Source: an uncultured Polaribacter sp. (GTDB lineage: Bacteria > Bacteroidota > Bacteroidia > Flavobacteriales > Flavobacteriaceae). Taken from it: a stretch of 39,578 nt of DNA. The stretch is from positions 1 to 39,578 of the forward strand of contig CAJQQH010000140.1 of the NCBI GenBank assembly GCA_905480405.1, in the 5' to 3' direction. The position numbers were made by a program, and so were the translations under genes. The notes under the pieces are model-generated. The model was given only the letters and a program-made list of their open reading frames with translations, was not told where the DNA came from and ran no database searches. This document shows positions 14,795 to 24,000 of this stretch, in pieces (position 1 is the first letter of the stretch; every line of letters starts with the position of its first letter).

Positions 14795-16069
14795 ATGAAA
14801 CTTTGGGATAAAGGATTTTCAATAGATAAACAAATAGAAAACTTTACAGTTGGTAATGATAGAGAAATTGATATTCACATTGCAAAATATGATGTACAAG
14901 CTTCTTTAGCACATGCAATAATGCTAGAGTCAATTGGTATTATTACTGCCAATGAATTAATCGATTTAAAAAGAGGCTTACAAGAATTAGCTGATGATAT
15001 CGAAAACGGAACCTTTATTATTGAAGCTTCTTTTGAAGATGTACATTCAAAAATTGAATGGGAATTAACCAATAAGTTAGGCGAAGTTGGTAAGAAAATT
15101 CACACTGCTCGTTCTAGAAACGACCAAGTTCTTGTTGCTTTACAATTGTATTATAAAGAAAATTTAGCAGTTATCAATGATAAGACTAAGACACTTTTTG
15201 ATACTCTTTTAGGTTTAGCAGAAACACATAAAGAAAGCTTATTACCAGGTTATACACATTTACAAGTTGCAATGCCTTCATCATTTGGATTGTGGTTTTC
15301 TGCCTATGCAGAATTGTTAATTGATGATGTATATGTCTTAAACGCAGTTTCTAGAGTTGTAGACCAAAACCCTTTAGGTTCTGCTGCAGGTTATGGCTCT
15401 TCTTTTCCTATTGATAGAGAATTAACTACAAAAGAATTAGAATTTGCAACAATGAAATACAATGTAGTTGCTGCACAATTAAGTAGAGGAAAAAGTGAAC
15501 GTTCTATTGCTTCTGCTTTAGGCGGATTATGTAATACTATGTCTCGTTTTGCAATGGATGTTTGCTTGTATATGAGTCAGAATTTTGGTTTTATTTCTTT
15601 TCCTGATGAATTAACAACAGGAAGTAGCATTATGCCTCACAAGAAAAATCCTGATGTTTTTGAGTTGATTCGTGGAAAATGTAATAAAATTCAGGCTTTA
15701 CATACAGAAATGGTAATGATTACTAATAATTTACCAACTGGTTATCACAGAGATTTTCAATTATTAAAAGAAAATATTATTGCTGCTTTTGAAGATGTTA
15801 AAGATATTTTAGACATCTTTAATTATTCAATTCAACAAGTAATTGTAAAAGACATCGACTTGAATGATGAAAAATATCAATATTTATTTACAGTAGATTC
15901 TATTAATAATTTAGTAGTTGAAGGGATGTCTTTTAGAGAAGCTTATCAACAAATTGGAGGACAAGTTCAAGCAGGAACTTACAAGCCAGATTTAGGGAAA
16001 CAACATTCTCATGTTGGAAGCATTCATAACTTATCACTGGATAAGATTGCAGAAAAATATCCGAAGTAA
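14795..16069 (+). CDS. argH: Argininosuccinate lyase
   Basis: A 424-residue enzyme of the fumarase/aspartase superfamily cleaving argininosuccinate to arginine and fumarate, the last pathway step. The flexible catalytic loop signature GSSIMPHKKNP is at 276-286 (S278 the expected catalytic serine), TARSRNDQV (104-112) is the second conserved region, and GYTHLQ at 152-157 holds the active-site T-H pair. It is shorter than the ~460-residue E. coli enzyme at the C terminus, as is common in Bacteroidota. It is the last gene of the operon, followed by a strong intrinsic terminator. Fumarate released here can be used by fumarase, whose gene lies at the window end (separate locus). Confidence 0.96.
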   Translation: MKLWDKGFSIDKQIENFTVGNDREIDIHIAKYDVQASLAHAIMLESIGIITANELIDLKRGLQELADDIENGTFIIEASFEDVHSKIEWELTNKLGEVGKKIHTARSRNDQVLVALQLYYKENLAVINDKTKTLFDTLLGLAETHKESLLPGYTHLQVAMPSSFGLWFSAYAELLIDDVYVLNAVSRVVDQNPLGSAAGYGSSFPIDRELTTKELEFATMKYNVVAAQLSRGKSERSIASALGGLCNTMSRFAMDVCLYMSQNFGFISFPDELTTGSSIMPHKKNPDVFELIRGKCNKIQALHTEMVMITNNLPTGYHRDFQLLKENIIAAFEDVKDILDIFNYSIQQVIVKDIDLNDEKYQYLFTVDSINNLVVEGMSFREAYQQIGGQVQAGTYKPDLGKQHSHVGSIHNLSLDKIAEKYPK

Positions 16070-16088
16070 AACTTACTATTTTAATTAA

Positions 16089-16125
16089 AAAAAGCCTTGT
16101 TTACAAAATGTAAACAAGGCTTTTT
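16089..16125 (+). terminator. Intrinsic terminator of the arginine operon
   Basis: A perfect 16-bp stem, AAAAAGCCTTGTTTAC (16089-16104) with GTAAACAAGGCTTTTT (16110-16125), and a 5-nt AAAAT loop. It sits 20 nt after the argH stop. The A-run at one side and T-run at the other make it able to work in both directions, so it may also terminate the convergent minus-strand gene ending at 16146. Confidence 0.93.
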
Positions 16126-16145
16126 AGTTTCTGTATTAAAAGTTT

Positions 16146-16742
16146 TTAAAAGTAAAAATTGACTCCAACATCTGCACTAAAAATAGTACTAAAATCAACT
16201 ACACTTGATGTAATTGCATACCATAAATAAGATTCTACAGTACCTATTTCTACATAAAAGTCCATGCCTTTAAAAATTTTAGGTTTAGTAAAATCTTTAT
16301 GAACCATAATACCACCAAAAAGAGTAGCATGAAAAGCTGTAGGAACATAATACCCATCTGGAAACTTACTTGGTAGTGTTGTAAAAGTAGTTGTACCAAT
16401 ATCCAAAGTTGCTGCAAAACCAGCTATTGGTGTTATTGTTAGATTCTTACCAATTTCTTTTCTGTAAATAGGAAATGTATTTTTTATAGTAATTAAATGT
16501 ATATTTTCTGCTTTAGAAACCCTTTTGGGTACAAAACCATATAATAGCTCTGTGTACAATACCTTATTAAACAACTGATAACCTGCACCAACTGAAACAA
16601 GACCAATATTTCCTGCAAATTGAGTTTTTACATAATCGGGAACATACCAAGACTTTGTTTTATCCAAATTGATTTCTTGAGTAAAAGCGTTTGTATAAAG
16701 CAATATTATTAGGGGAAATATTATAGTAAATTTAATTTTCAT
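16146..16742 (-). CDS. Exported beta-barrel-like protein of unknown function
   Basis: A 198-residue protein with a Sec signal peptide (about 1-21, cleaved near NAFTQ). The mature part consists of alternating short hydrophobic strands with many Tyr and Phe, and it ends in FYF after a VGVNFYF strand, as outer-membrane barrels do. I do not recognise a named family. It lies 6 nt after the metallophosphoesterase lipoprotein gene and is surely co-transcribed with it, so the two may work together at the outer membrane. No catalytic motif is visible. It could be a small porin-like or structural barrel. Confidence 0.7.
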   Translation of the reverse strand: MKIKFTIIFPLIILLYTNAFTQEINLDKTKSWYVPDYVKTQFAGNIGLVSVGAGYQLFNKVLYTELLYGFVPKRVSKAENIHLITIKNTFPIYRKEIGKNLTITPIAGFAATLDIGTTTFTTLPSKFPDGYYVPTAFHATLFGGIMVHKDFTKPKIFKGMDFYVEIGTVESYLWYAITSSVVDFSTIFSADVGVNFYF

Positions 16743-16748
16743 ATCTAT

Positions 16749-17537
16749 TTACAATTCAATAAGTTCTACATTAAAAGTATCGTTCTTTACACTAACTAAA
16801 CCATAAGCTGTGTCCTTAAGAGCAGGTATAATTAAATAACTAACATCACCCGGTTCATAAGAATAACTATGTGTATGACCATGTACAGAAAGAGAAACAT
16901 TGTTTTCAATCATTAAAGAATTATATTTTTCTTGCATTGCCGGGGTAATATCATCACTAATTATAGGAATATGAGCGAATGAAAAAACCTGATTATAATT
17001 TGCATGATTACTTAGTTCTGATGATAACCAATTAAAATCTACTTCAGTATCACTTTCTAAATATATATTATCAAAAAAAACAAACTTGTTATTATTAAAT
17101 TCGAAAGAGTAATTGTAATCCCCAAACATTTGCTTATATATAAAAGCTCCGTTAGAATTGTAATCGTGATTTCCAATAACCGTAAAATACGGTTTTTTAA
17201 GACTTGTCATTATTTCATGAAAAATATCGTATTCTTTTAGCAATGCCTGATCTGCAATATCACCTCCAAAAATGACAAATAAAATATCTTCTCTATTATT
17301 AATATCGTCTATAACTGTTTTAAGATCATCATAAAAATAATGTACATCTGTTATAAAGGCAAACTTAAAATCTTGAGAATCTATTTTAATTTCTTCTAAT
17401 AATTTTAAATTTTTTGCTGTTGTATTTTTTTGTGCTGTTTTTACATTTGCTTCATAAACGCTAAATTCGAACAAATGATCGCAGTTAGTAAATGCAAACA
17501 CTATTGCAGTAAGCAGTAAGTTTCGTATAAATTTCAT
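16749..17537 (-). CDS. Calcineurin-like metallophosphoesterase lipoprotein
   Basis: A 262-residue predicted lipoprotein: the signal peptide ends in the lipobox-like FTNC with C19, placing it on a membrane facing the periplasm or cell surface. The metallophosphoesterase motifs occur in order: D64-x-H66 (TDVHYF), GGDIAD (91-96), GNHDYN (122-127), a single His in AHIP, and HGHTHSYS near the C terminus. All metal ligands of a dinuclear centre appear present. The substrate is not predictable, since relatives hydrolyse phosphomonoesters, phosphodiesters or nucleotides. It is the first gene of a two-gene unit with the barrel-like protein at 16146-16742. Confidence 0.88.
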   Translation of the reverse strand: MKFIRNLLLTAIVFAFTNCDHLFEFSVYEANVKTAQKNTTAKNLKLLEEIKIDSQDFKFAFITDVHYFYDDLKTVIDDINNREDILFVIFGGDIADQALLKEYDIFHEIMTSLKKPYFTVIGNHDYNSNGAFIYKQMFGDYNYSFEFNNNKFVFFDNIYLESDTEVDFNWLSSELSNHANYNQVFSFAHIPIISDDITPAMQEKYNSLMIENNVSLSVHGHTHSYSYEPGDVSYLIIPALKDTAYGLVSVKNDTFNVELIEL

Positions 17538-17833
17538 TTAATTATGATCTCTAGTTTATAATTATTCTTTGTATAGACGACAAAAAAGTAAAAACTTACA
17601 ATTAAAACATTAAAGATAAAAAGTAATAAAACTCATTAACTTATAACAAACAAACAAACATTAATATGATCAATTAAATTTGTTTATTTTTCCACCATAT
17701 TTTAATATAAAATAGAACCATAACTAAGAATATAATTCGTTTTTGTATTTCATATTCAGAAAAATATATCATCAATCATTTTAAAAATTATTTGGCACTA
17801 CATAAAATTAAAGTGAACTATTTAAAAAAAAGT
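17538..17833. other. A+T-rich intergenic region with no recognisable gene
   Basis: About 300 nt between the metallophosphoesterase start and the PL6 terminator. It holds short A/T runs and an (AAAC)3-4 microsatellite near 17646-17660. I see no ORF with coding character and no RNA gene. The promoter of the metallophosphoesterase gene should lie near its right side of 17537, but no clear TAnnTTTG element is visible. Confidence 0.4.
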
Positions 17834-17888
17834 AATACCTTTTAACCTATGAATATAAATTACAAATATTGATAGATTAAAAGGTATT
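17834..17888 (-). terminator. Terminator downstream of the PL6 lyase gene
   Basis: AATACCTTTTAA (17834-17845) pairs exactly with TTAAAAGGTATT (17877-17888), with an inner CTAT/ATAG extension (17847-17850, 17872-17875). Read on the minus strand the stem is followed by a run of T, ACTTTTTTTT. It lies 45 nt after the PL6 stop codon, in the right place for transcription end of the SDR-PL6 unit. Confidence 0.72.
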
Positions 17889-17932
17889 TAGAAAAAAACA
17901 TAAACCTTTCTTAAAGGATTAAATGCACTGTC

Positions 17933-20248
17933 TTAATAAAGTATTTCCAATTTTTGCTGTTGCTCAACTTTAATAGTTCCAGAATTGATAACTTTATTAT
18001 CGCTATGATGATTGTTTTTAACTCCCCATAATAAAGCTACTAATTTTATAGGATTATTACGAAATGTATTTCCTGATAGATTCACATTTATAATTCCTCG
18101 AGTTTTTAATAGAATTTCGCTTTTTTCATTTTTCCCACAAGCTGTAAAAGTAGAATTCGAGAGTGTTAAAACTCCCCCAATTGTAGATTCGTCATAGCCT
18201 CCTCTATAAAAGTGAATCACATTTTTATTTACATTATTAAAATCACAATTTATAAATGTTACCATTTCTGCATTATAATCTCCTTTTTCATCAGCAGCTA
18301 AAACAAAACCATTTTCACAATTTTTAATAGTTGTATTGCTAAATTTCATTGTATCTGCAAACGATCCTTTTGATGCTTTTAACACATAATTAAAACCATC
18401 AACTATACAGTTATTTATATTTAAATTGTATGCCGAAGACATATTTTTGTTTAGGGGAGCAAAAGCCAACTGAGTGGAATTTCCTTTTAGAAAAATGCTT
18501 TCTAAGTTTAGAAATCCATTAGGATTCATTTCAAAAACGGCTGAATTTTTAGAACCAGTAAATATCAATTCGGTTTTTACTTCTCCTTTAGACCGTATTG
18601 TAATATTCTTATTAATTTTTAAAGATTGATTAACCGTATAAACCTTATCATCAATTAATTCAATAATATCACCAGAAGCAGCTTGGTCAATTATTTTAGC
18701 TAATTCTCCTTCTTTAGACGATGCATTAAATATTATTGGTTCATAAGCCGTTTTATCTGTGTTAAACCATTTTGGTCCGTATTTCTTTTTAACAATCTTA
18801 AAATTTTCAGCAGCTATTAATTCGTTTATTGCACCTATTTTATTGCTATCAGCTCTTAAAGTTCCAAAAAGATCATGAGTAATTTTATCAAATTCATATC
18901 CATTAAAAACTGCATTTAAACTTTCGTTATCAGTATTCGTTGGTGCAAATAACCATTCATTTACTTGCTTCATTTTTACTTTCTTATTTTTAAGAACTTC
19001 ATATTCTAAATACTTGCTTCCATTATTATCAATAGCATTATTTTTAAAGTTAATACCACTCATATCATCATGATTTACAACCGGAAATTTATCTACTTGT
19101 GTGTTATAAATAAGATTATTAGCAATGGTAGAGCGAATTGGAGGAGCAGATCTAATTTCGCTAATTGGCAACACATTTGCGCTTTCTTTATTTTGTCCCA
19201 CTCCTATTTGCCATGGAGATTTACAATCCACCCAAGTATTATAAGCAACAACAACATCTGTAACTTGTTTGTACCTATTTAAAGGTGTCATAGGTATTCC
19301 GTTCATTATAGCTAGTGGACTTCTAAATTGTCCTCCTTTTATTTTATAGAGATAGTTATTGGTAATCCAATGCCCAGTATTTACAGCTCTTATACCTCCA
19401 TAAAAATCTGAATCATCTCCACCAATAAAAATATTTGCATCAACTTTTGCATAATTACTGTGTCTTAATACCAAAGAACCTTCACATTTGTAGAAAATAT
19501 TATTTGTAAACGAATTGAAATTTGTTTTATCAGAAATAATTTCAACTTCACCATTACAGGCATCAAAATAGTTATTAGATACATTTACAAAACCTGGTGC
19601 AAGTCTTGTTTTACTATCACCTACACGAATTGTTTCTGCTCTTGGCCCTCCTTTTCTTGGACGCGGCCCAAAGTAATTATTTACTATTTGATGATGATTA
19701 TCTATATGTTCATTACCTGTAAAAAAAACTCTTAAAGTTTCTCCATCGTTCGATTTTCCAGAAATATAACAATGGTCTAATTTATTATGTTTACCATAAA
19801 ACTCAATCCATCTGTCGTTTAAAGCTCTACTAGGTTTATTAAAATCTTCTATGACGGTATTGGTTACTCTAGTATTATTTGCGATACTATCTTTATTAAT
19901 CATGTATTTAATAACACTAGTTGGAGAATATCCGTTTCTAAAATAGAAACCATCTACAACTAAATTTTGCCCACCTAAATGTATAAAAGATTGTCCTTCT
20001 AAAAATACTTTTCCAGGAGTTTCTGCACGAAGTGTAATTGGGTTTTCTTTTGTTCCTAATCCATAAAAATTAATTTGAGCATCTTGCCAAACCCCATTTT
20101 TAAGTACAATTTCATCTCCTGCTTTAGAATTATTTATAGCTATTTTTAAAGCATTTAAATCTTTAACAAATACATTTTCTTTATCCAACTTAGAAGTACA
20201 AGAAAACATTAATAAGAGCGTAACAACAAGTAATAAATTCGTTTTCAT
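17933..20248 (-). CDS. PL6-family polysaccharide lyase (probable alginate lyase), lipoprotein
   Basis: A 771-residue lyase with a lipoprotein signal (LLMFSC, C17). Residues about 26-400 are the PL6 right-handed parallel beta-helix related to chondroitinase B. The catalytic lysine K231 in EIISDKTNFNSF and arginine R252 in VLRHSN have the same 21-residue spacing as K250 and R271 of chondroitinase B, and E224 and E226 match its calcium-binding glutamates. A second beta-helix region (about 500-760) gives the two-domain form of PL6. Next to a KduD-like dehydrogenase, alginate (poly-uronate) is the likeliest substrate. Dermatan sulfate cannot be excluded by sequence alone. The enzyme is probably anchored at the outer membrane. 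Confidence 0.92.
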   Translation of the reverse strand: MKTNLLLVVTLLLMFSCTSKLDKENVFVKDLNALKIAINNSKAGDEIVLKNGVWQDAQINFYGLGTKENPITLRAETPGKVFLEGQSFIHLGGQNLVVDGFYFRNGYSPTSVIKYMINKDSIANNTRVTNTVIEDFNKPSRALNDRWIEFYGKHNKLDHCYISGKSNDGETLRVFFTGNEHIDNHHQIVNNYFGPRPRKGGPRAETIRVGDSKTRLAPGFVNVSNNYFDACNGEVEIISDKTNFNSFTNNIFYKCEGSLVLRHSNYAKVDANIFIGGDDSDFYGGIRAVNTGHWITNNYLYKIKGGQFRSPLAIMNGIPMTPLNRYKQVTDVVVAYNTWVDCKSPWQIGVGQNKESANVLPISEIRSAPPIRSTIANNLIYNTQVDKFPVVNHDDMSGINFKNNAIDNNGSKYLEYEVLKNKKVKMKQVNEWLFAPTNTDNESLNAVFNGYEFDKITHDLFGTLRADSNKIGAINELIAAENFKIVKKKYGPKWFNTDKTAYEPIIFNASSKEGELAKIIDQAASGDIIELIDDKVYTVNQSLKINKNITIRSKGEVKTELIFTGSKNSAVFEMNPNGFLNLESIFLKGNSTQLAFAPLNKNMSSAYNLNINNCIVDGFNYVLKASKGSFADTMKFSNTTIKNCENGFVLAADEKGDYNAEMVTFINCDFNNVNKNVIHFYRGGYDESTIGGVLTLSNSTFTACGKNEKSEILLKTRGIINVNLSGNTFRNNPIKLVALLWGVKNNHHSDNKVINSGTIKVEQQQKLEILY

Positions 20249-20295
20249 TTTATTTATTTTATGATCTAATTTTTATTATAAAAAAGTTTATGCAT

Positions 20296-21066
20296 TTAAC
20301 GTCCCATCCATCCACCATCTACCAGAACAACACTTCCGTTCATATAATTAGAGGCGTTAGAGCAAAGAAATACAACAGGGCCTGCAAAATCTTTTGGATT
20401 TCCCCAGCGACCCGCAGGTATTCTAGAAAGAATAGACTGTGAACGAGTTTGATCTTTTCTTAAAGCTTCTGTATTATCTGTACTTATATAACCTGGTGCA
20501 ATAGCATTTACATTTACACCTTTTGAAGCCCATTCATTAGCAAAAGCTTTAGCCATTTGCCCAACTGCACCTTTACTTGCAGCATAACCGGGAACTGTAA
20601 TTCCACCTTGAAAAGTTAACAAAGAAGCTGTAAATACAATTTTACCATTTCCTCTAGATACCATTTCTTTGCCAAATTCTCTTGTTAATATAAAAGGAGC
20701 TGTCTGATTTATTTCTATAACTTCATCCCAAATAGTATCATTATGTTCTATTGCTGGCGCTCTTTTAATTGTACCTGCATTATTTACTAGAATATCTATT
20801 ATTGGAAAATCTGTTTTTACTTCTTTAATAAAAGCATATAAAGAAGCACGGTTACTAAAATCGCATGTATAAGCAGTAAATTTTCTACCTAATTTAGTAA
20901 CTTCTTTCTCTACTTTACTTCCATTTTTTTCTAGAGTTGCACTAACACCAATAATATCTGCACCAGCTTCTGCTAAACCAATAGCCATTGCCATACCTAT
21001 ACCTCTTTTACAACCCGTTACTAAAGCAATTTTTCCAGTTAATTGAAACTCATTTAAAATACTCAT
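20296..21066 (-). CDS. KduD-like short-chain dehydrogenase (probable DEH reductase)
   Basis: A 256-residue classical SDR. The NAD(P) motif TGCKRGIG is at 17-24, NNAG at 95-98, the catalytic serine is S148 in TASLL, and Y161-x3-K165 lies in GYAASKGA. The C terminus, SVVLVDGGWMGR, is typical of 2-deoxy-D-gluconate 3-dehydrogenase (KduD) relatives. It sits 47 nt upstream of the PL6 gene on the same strand. In alginate degradation such an enzyme reduces 4-deoxy-L-erythro-5-hexoseulose uronate (DEH) to 2-keto-3-deoxygluconate. That role is inferred from the pairing; the family also contains pectin-pathway enzymes. A -7-like element is present upstream (TAATTTTG on the minus strand, 21144-21151). 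Confidence 0.87.
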   Translation of the reverse strand: MSILNEFQLTGKIALVTGCKRGIGMAMAIGLAEAGADIIGVSATLEKNGSKVEKEVTKLGRKFTAYTCDFSNRASLYAFIKEVKTDFPIIDILVNNAGTIKRAPAIEHNDTIWDEVIEINQTAPFILTREFGKEMVSRGNGKIVFTASLLTFQGGITVPGYAASKGAVGQMAKAFANEWASKGVNVNAIAPGYISTDNTEALRKDQTRSQSILSRIPAGRWGNPKDFAGPVVFLCSNASNYMNGSVVLVDGGWMGR

Positions 21067-21143
21067 AATGTTTTTTCTATTTATAGTCTGTTGATTAAAT
21101 AATTTAGCTTAAAAATTTTAATATTATTATTTAGAAACTAAAC

Positions 21144-21151
21144 CAAAATTA
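21144..21151 (-). promoter_or_regulatory. Candidate -7 promoter element for the SDR-PL6 unit
   Basis: Minus-strand TAATTTTG matches the Bacteroidota -7 consensus TAnnTTTG exactly, 78 nt upstream of the SDR start codon. No TTG is found at the usual 17-23 nt further upstream, so this rests on one element only. Confidence 0.35.
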
Positions 21152-21734
21152 TTAAAACAAGCTTCATTTTTTTAACACCTTCAAATATAGTTAAATCAAA
21201 GTTTTTTAGTAATTTAAAACCTATATTTAATCAATTTCTTTAATATTATGTAATTTACAATTCTTAAATTACTACTCACAAATAATCCAAATTCCAAAAT
21301 CAAATCAGCAAAAAACTTACAACAATCATACACATTACCTTGTGAAGACCATTTGCTGTATTTCCTCATCTTTCTAAAGATTCTTTTTAAGAACTAGAAC
21401 ATATGTTAAAACTGTTTAAAATTTATTGATAAAATGGGTTTCTTAGAAGTCTTTTAATATTCTCATCAAATGAAAAAATTAGGAAAAGGGAAATTACCGA
21501 ATCAAAAGTTGAGTGTTTGGTCTGTATTCATTAATTTTATAAAAACAACTGTTTTAAAATAATTTTATAAAATAAAGCTTTATAATTTTTCTAAAATTTG
21601 AATATTTTTTCTATAAATTAAATTTATACATATTTTAACAAAAATAGCTTTTAGTAATTTAAACATCAAAAATTACAATTATAATAGAATAAAATCATTC
21701 TTAATATTTTTTAAATTGCTTAAAAATACTACTT
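21152..21734. other. Long A+T-rich spacer, no recognised gene
   Basis: Nearly 600 nt between the SDR promoter region and the VOC gene. The only ORF of note is a 30-codon one at 21470-21562 (starting MKKLGKGKLPNQKLSVWSVF), which has no relative I recognise and no family motif. It may be chance or a decayed remnant of a lost gene. The rest is A/T-rich without hairpins of note. The promoter of the VOC gene should be at the right end, but I see no clean TAnnTTTG. Confidence 0.4.
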
Positions 21735-22157
21735 ATGATAACAAAAATAGAACACGTAAATATTACTGTACCCAATATAGATGCTGCAGTAAATTTTCTA
21801 AAAATAGTTGCACCTGATTTCGAAATTCGAAAAGATGAAATCGCTATAAATGGATATCGTTGGTTACATATTGGTAATAAAGAACATTATTTTGCATTGC
21901 AAGAAGCTCATGTAGGATCTACCCCTAAAAAAAAGCATCAAACTTATATTAACTATGGTATTAACCATATGGCTTTAGTTGTTGATAATGTAGAAAAAAT
22001 TGAGACTGAACTGATTAAAGCAGGTTATAATAGAGGAATTGGAACACCTAATGAAAAATTTAGAAAAAGAGCTTATTTTTATGATAATGCAGGTTTTGAA
22101 TGGGAATTTGTTGAATATTTATCAGAAAATACTGAGGATAGGTATTTGTATGAGTAA
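21735..22157 (+). CDS. VOC-superfamily (glyoxalase/bleomycin-resistance fold) protein
   Basis: A 140-residue protein made of two paired beta-alpha-beta-beta-beta modules. The first begins KIEHVNITVPNIDAAVNFL (4-22) with a metal-ligand-type histidine H7. The second begins INHMALVVDNVEKIETEL (about 75-92), and the end EWEFVEYL (122-129) supplies the terminal glutamate. The three ligand positions His, His, Glu are therefore present and it may bind a divalent metal. The substrate is unknown, as the family covers glyoxalases, dioxygenases and resistance proteins. It is a single gene converging on the glycosidase gene at 22259 and shares a terminator with it. Confidence 0.85.
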   Translation: MITKIEHVNITVPNIDAAVNFLKIVAPDFEIRKDEIAINGYRWLHIGNKEHYFALQEAHVGSTPKKKHQTYINYGINHMALVVDNVEKIETELIKAGYNRGIGTPNEKFRKRAYFYDNAGFEWEFVEYLSENTEDRYLYE

Positions 22158-22205
22158 TATTTTTTTATGGAATAACAATTAATAATAGGTAACAAAAAAC
22201 ATGTT

Positions 22206-22259
22206 AAACTAATTACACTATTCCCAAAATAATTATTTAGGGAATAGTGTAATTAGTTT
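22206..22259. terminator. Bidirectional terminator between VOC and glycosidase genes
   Basis: A perfect 20-bp stem: AAACTAATTACACTATTCCC (22206-22225) pairs with its reverse complement at 22240-22259, and four more A-T pairs extend into the loop. A T-run follows on the plus strand, and the minus-strand reading ends in ...AGTTTAACATG. The right arm reaches the first base of the stop codon of the minus-strand glycosidase gene, so the signal begins inside that gene's end. Confidence 0.9.
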
Positions 22260-23932
22260 TATTTTCGACTAATTTCTTTAGCCCAATCTCCTCTGTAGAT
22301 TATTTTTTGATCGTGAATTTTAAAGGTAAATTTTCCATACCTAACTGATATTCCTGCTGATGCATTAACTACCCAGCTATTATCTGGGATAAAAAAGGAA
22401 TTTTCTGATGTAATTATCTTTTTATCTAATTGATTTTTTACTGGAACCGAAACTTGTTGACCTACATCCCAACCCAAATGTGTATTATAACTAACTATTA
22501 AATCGCTTATCAATTTAAAGTTTTCATTGGTAACAATTTTGGTTTTGATACTCGCATTTTTGCTTTCATTTAAATCTTTTCCAGGTGTAACTTCAATTTC
22601 TAATTTAGGCAATTCAATAGCAGTTTTAGAAGCCAAAATAACAATAGATTCATTTTTAATCACCTCATTTTCTGAATTATAAAACACAAATGCAAGTTCT
22701 AATGCTTCTATACCTTCTGGATTTATGGTTAATTGATCTGCAAAATAACCTTCGCTTTCTATATTTTTAGAATAAATAATTTTATCACTCAATTTAACAA
22801 CTACTTTTTTCACTTCCTTATTATTGTAAAGCTCTATTGGTATGGTTGTATTTGTATGGATCGTTTTGTTTTTTGGACTTATAATAAGGCCCTTCATATA
22901 CTCTTTCATAGCAAACCAAACAGGACGTGGAGAACCATATTTATCGTTTACATCTTTGTATCCCCAAAAACCAAACCATTCTTCTGGTTGTTCTTTATTA
23001 TGAACACCTTTTTCTCCACCTTTCCACCATCCATCTGCATAATAAAATGGACACATTCCTAAAGCTCCAGCATCCATCAATTCTCTATAATTAGCTACAA
23101 GTCCATCACTTTGTTCTTTTAAAGTTCTTGAGCCAAAACTACCAAAACCTCCTTTTGGTGATACTGAATGACCGAATTCGGTAATTATAAACGGTTTATC
23201 TAATCCATTTAATTTATTTAAACCTTTAATGTAATCACTAAAACCAATAGTTGCTGTTTGCCCTTCATTGTAGCCATAACAATTATAAGCATACACATCA
23301 AACATAGATTGATCCATCCAATCGCTAATCATTGCATTCGCAGAAAGTGTTACAGGTACATTTGGATGCTTTTTATGAATCATATCTACCATCATTTTCA
23401 TCAAGTTTTTAAATGCTTTTGCAGAGACTTTATGAATGTGATCTGTTTGAGGTTCATTAATTACTAAATAAGATATTATGCAATCATATTTTGGTGCATA
23501 TTTTAAGATATTTTCAAGTTGAGTTTTACAATGATTTATAAATTTAGGATCACTATAATCTTCTTCTGGATTAACTTCTAAACCCATAATGAGTTTTAAT
23601 CCTGATTCTTGCACCAATTTTAACTGTGCTTCTGAAAATTGACTCCAAGTTCTTATGGTATTATAACCGCCTTTTTTAATGTTTTCAAGATCAAATTTCA
23701 TTAACTCCAAATGATCTTTCTTTTTATCCTCATAAGGGTGTTGTCCTGGACGTGCACCTATTTCGTAACCAATTGCTTTGATAAAGAATTTTTCTCCATT
23801 AAGGTAATACCAATTGTTTTTTAATTCAATTTTGGCTTTAGTTTCTACTATTACAGTTTTTTCTGGTTGAGAACATCCTATAATCAGTTGAAAAAGGCAA
23901 AGAATAGGTACTAAAGTAAAATTTGGTTTCAT
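22259..23932 (-). CDS. Clan GH-A glycoside hydrolase lipoprotein
   Basis: A 557-residue predicted lipoprotein with lipobox LIIGC (C20). Residues about 35-340 form a (beta/alpha)8 barrel of the GH-A clan: the proposed acid/base E160 follows Asn in YLVINEPQ, and the proposed nucleophile is E252 in IITEFGHS. The N-terminal barrel part FFIKAIGYEIG...NTIRTW resembles GH2/GH5-like catalytic domains. Residues about 350-555 look like one or two beta-sandwich domains. The exact family and substrate are not assignable by eye; a beta-glucan or beta-mannan hydrolase is plausible. It is a single gene, with a neighbouring carotenoid operon on the same strand but a 68-nt gap from it. Confidence 0.82.
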   Translation of the reverse strand: MKPNFTLVPILCLFQLIIGCSQPEKTVIVETKAKIELKNNWYYLNGEKFFIKAIGYEIGARPGQHPYEDKKKDHLELMKFDLENIKKGGYNTIRTWSQFSEAQLKLVQESGLKLIMGLEVNPEEDYSDPKFINHCKTQLENILKYAPKYDCIISYLVINEPQTDHIHKVSAKAFKNLMKMMVDMIHKKHPNVPVTLSANAMISDWMDQSMFDVYAYNCYGYNEGQTATIGFSDYIKGLNKLNGLDKPFIITEFGHSVSPKGGFGSFGSRTLKEQSDGLVANYRELMDAGALGMCPFYYADGWWKGGEKGVHNKEQPEEWFGFWGYKDVNDKYGSPRPVWFAMKEYMKGLIISPKNKTIHTNTTIPIELYNNKEVKKVVVKLSDKIIYSKNIESEGYFADQLTINPEGIEALELAFVFYNSENEVIKNESIVILASKTAIELPKLEIEVTPGKDLNESKNASIKTKIVTNENFKLISDLIVSYNTHLGWDVGQQVSVPVKNQLDKKIITSENSFFIPDNSWVVNASAGISVRYGKFTFKIHDQKIIYRGDWAKEISRK

Positions 23933-24000
23933 TATATTTCTTTTTATTTATAATCATGAATACCAAAAATATAAGAAAATGAATTTAGAAACAGTCTAAA

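Noticed and set aside
16146..17537. The metallophosphoesterase and barrel pair as part of the arginine operon region
   Set aside because: Opposite strand, separated by a strong bidirectional terminator, and with no functional link to arginine.
17640..17660. (AAAC)n microsatellite
   Set aside because: Three to four units in an A/T-rich spacer are expected by chance and have no visible role.
21470..21562. 30-codon ORF in the spacer before the VOC gene
   Set aside because: No recognisable motif or relative, no promoter or terminator of its own. Kept only as a note in the intergenic entry.
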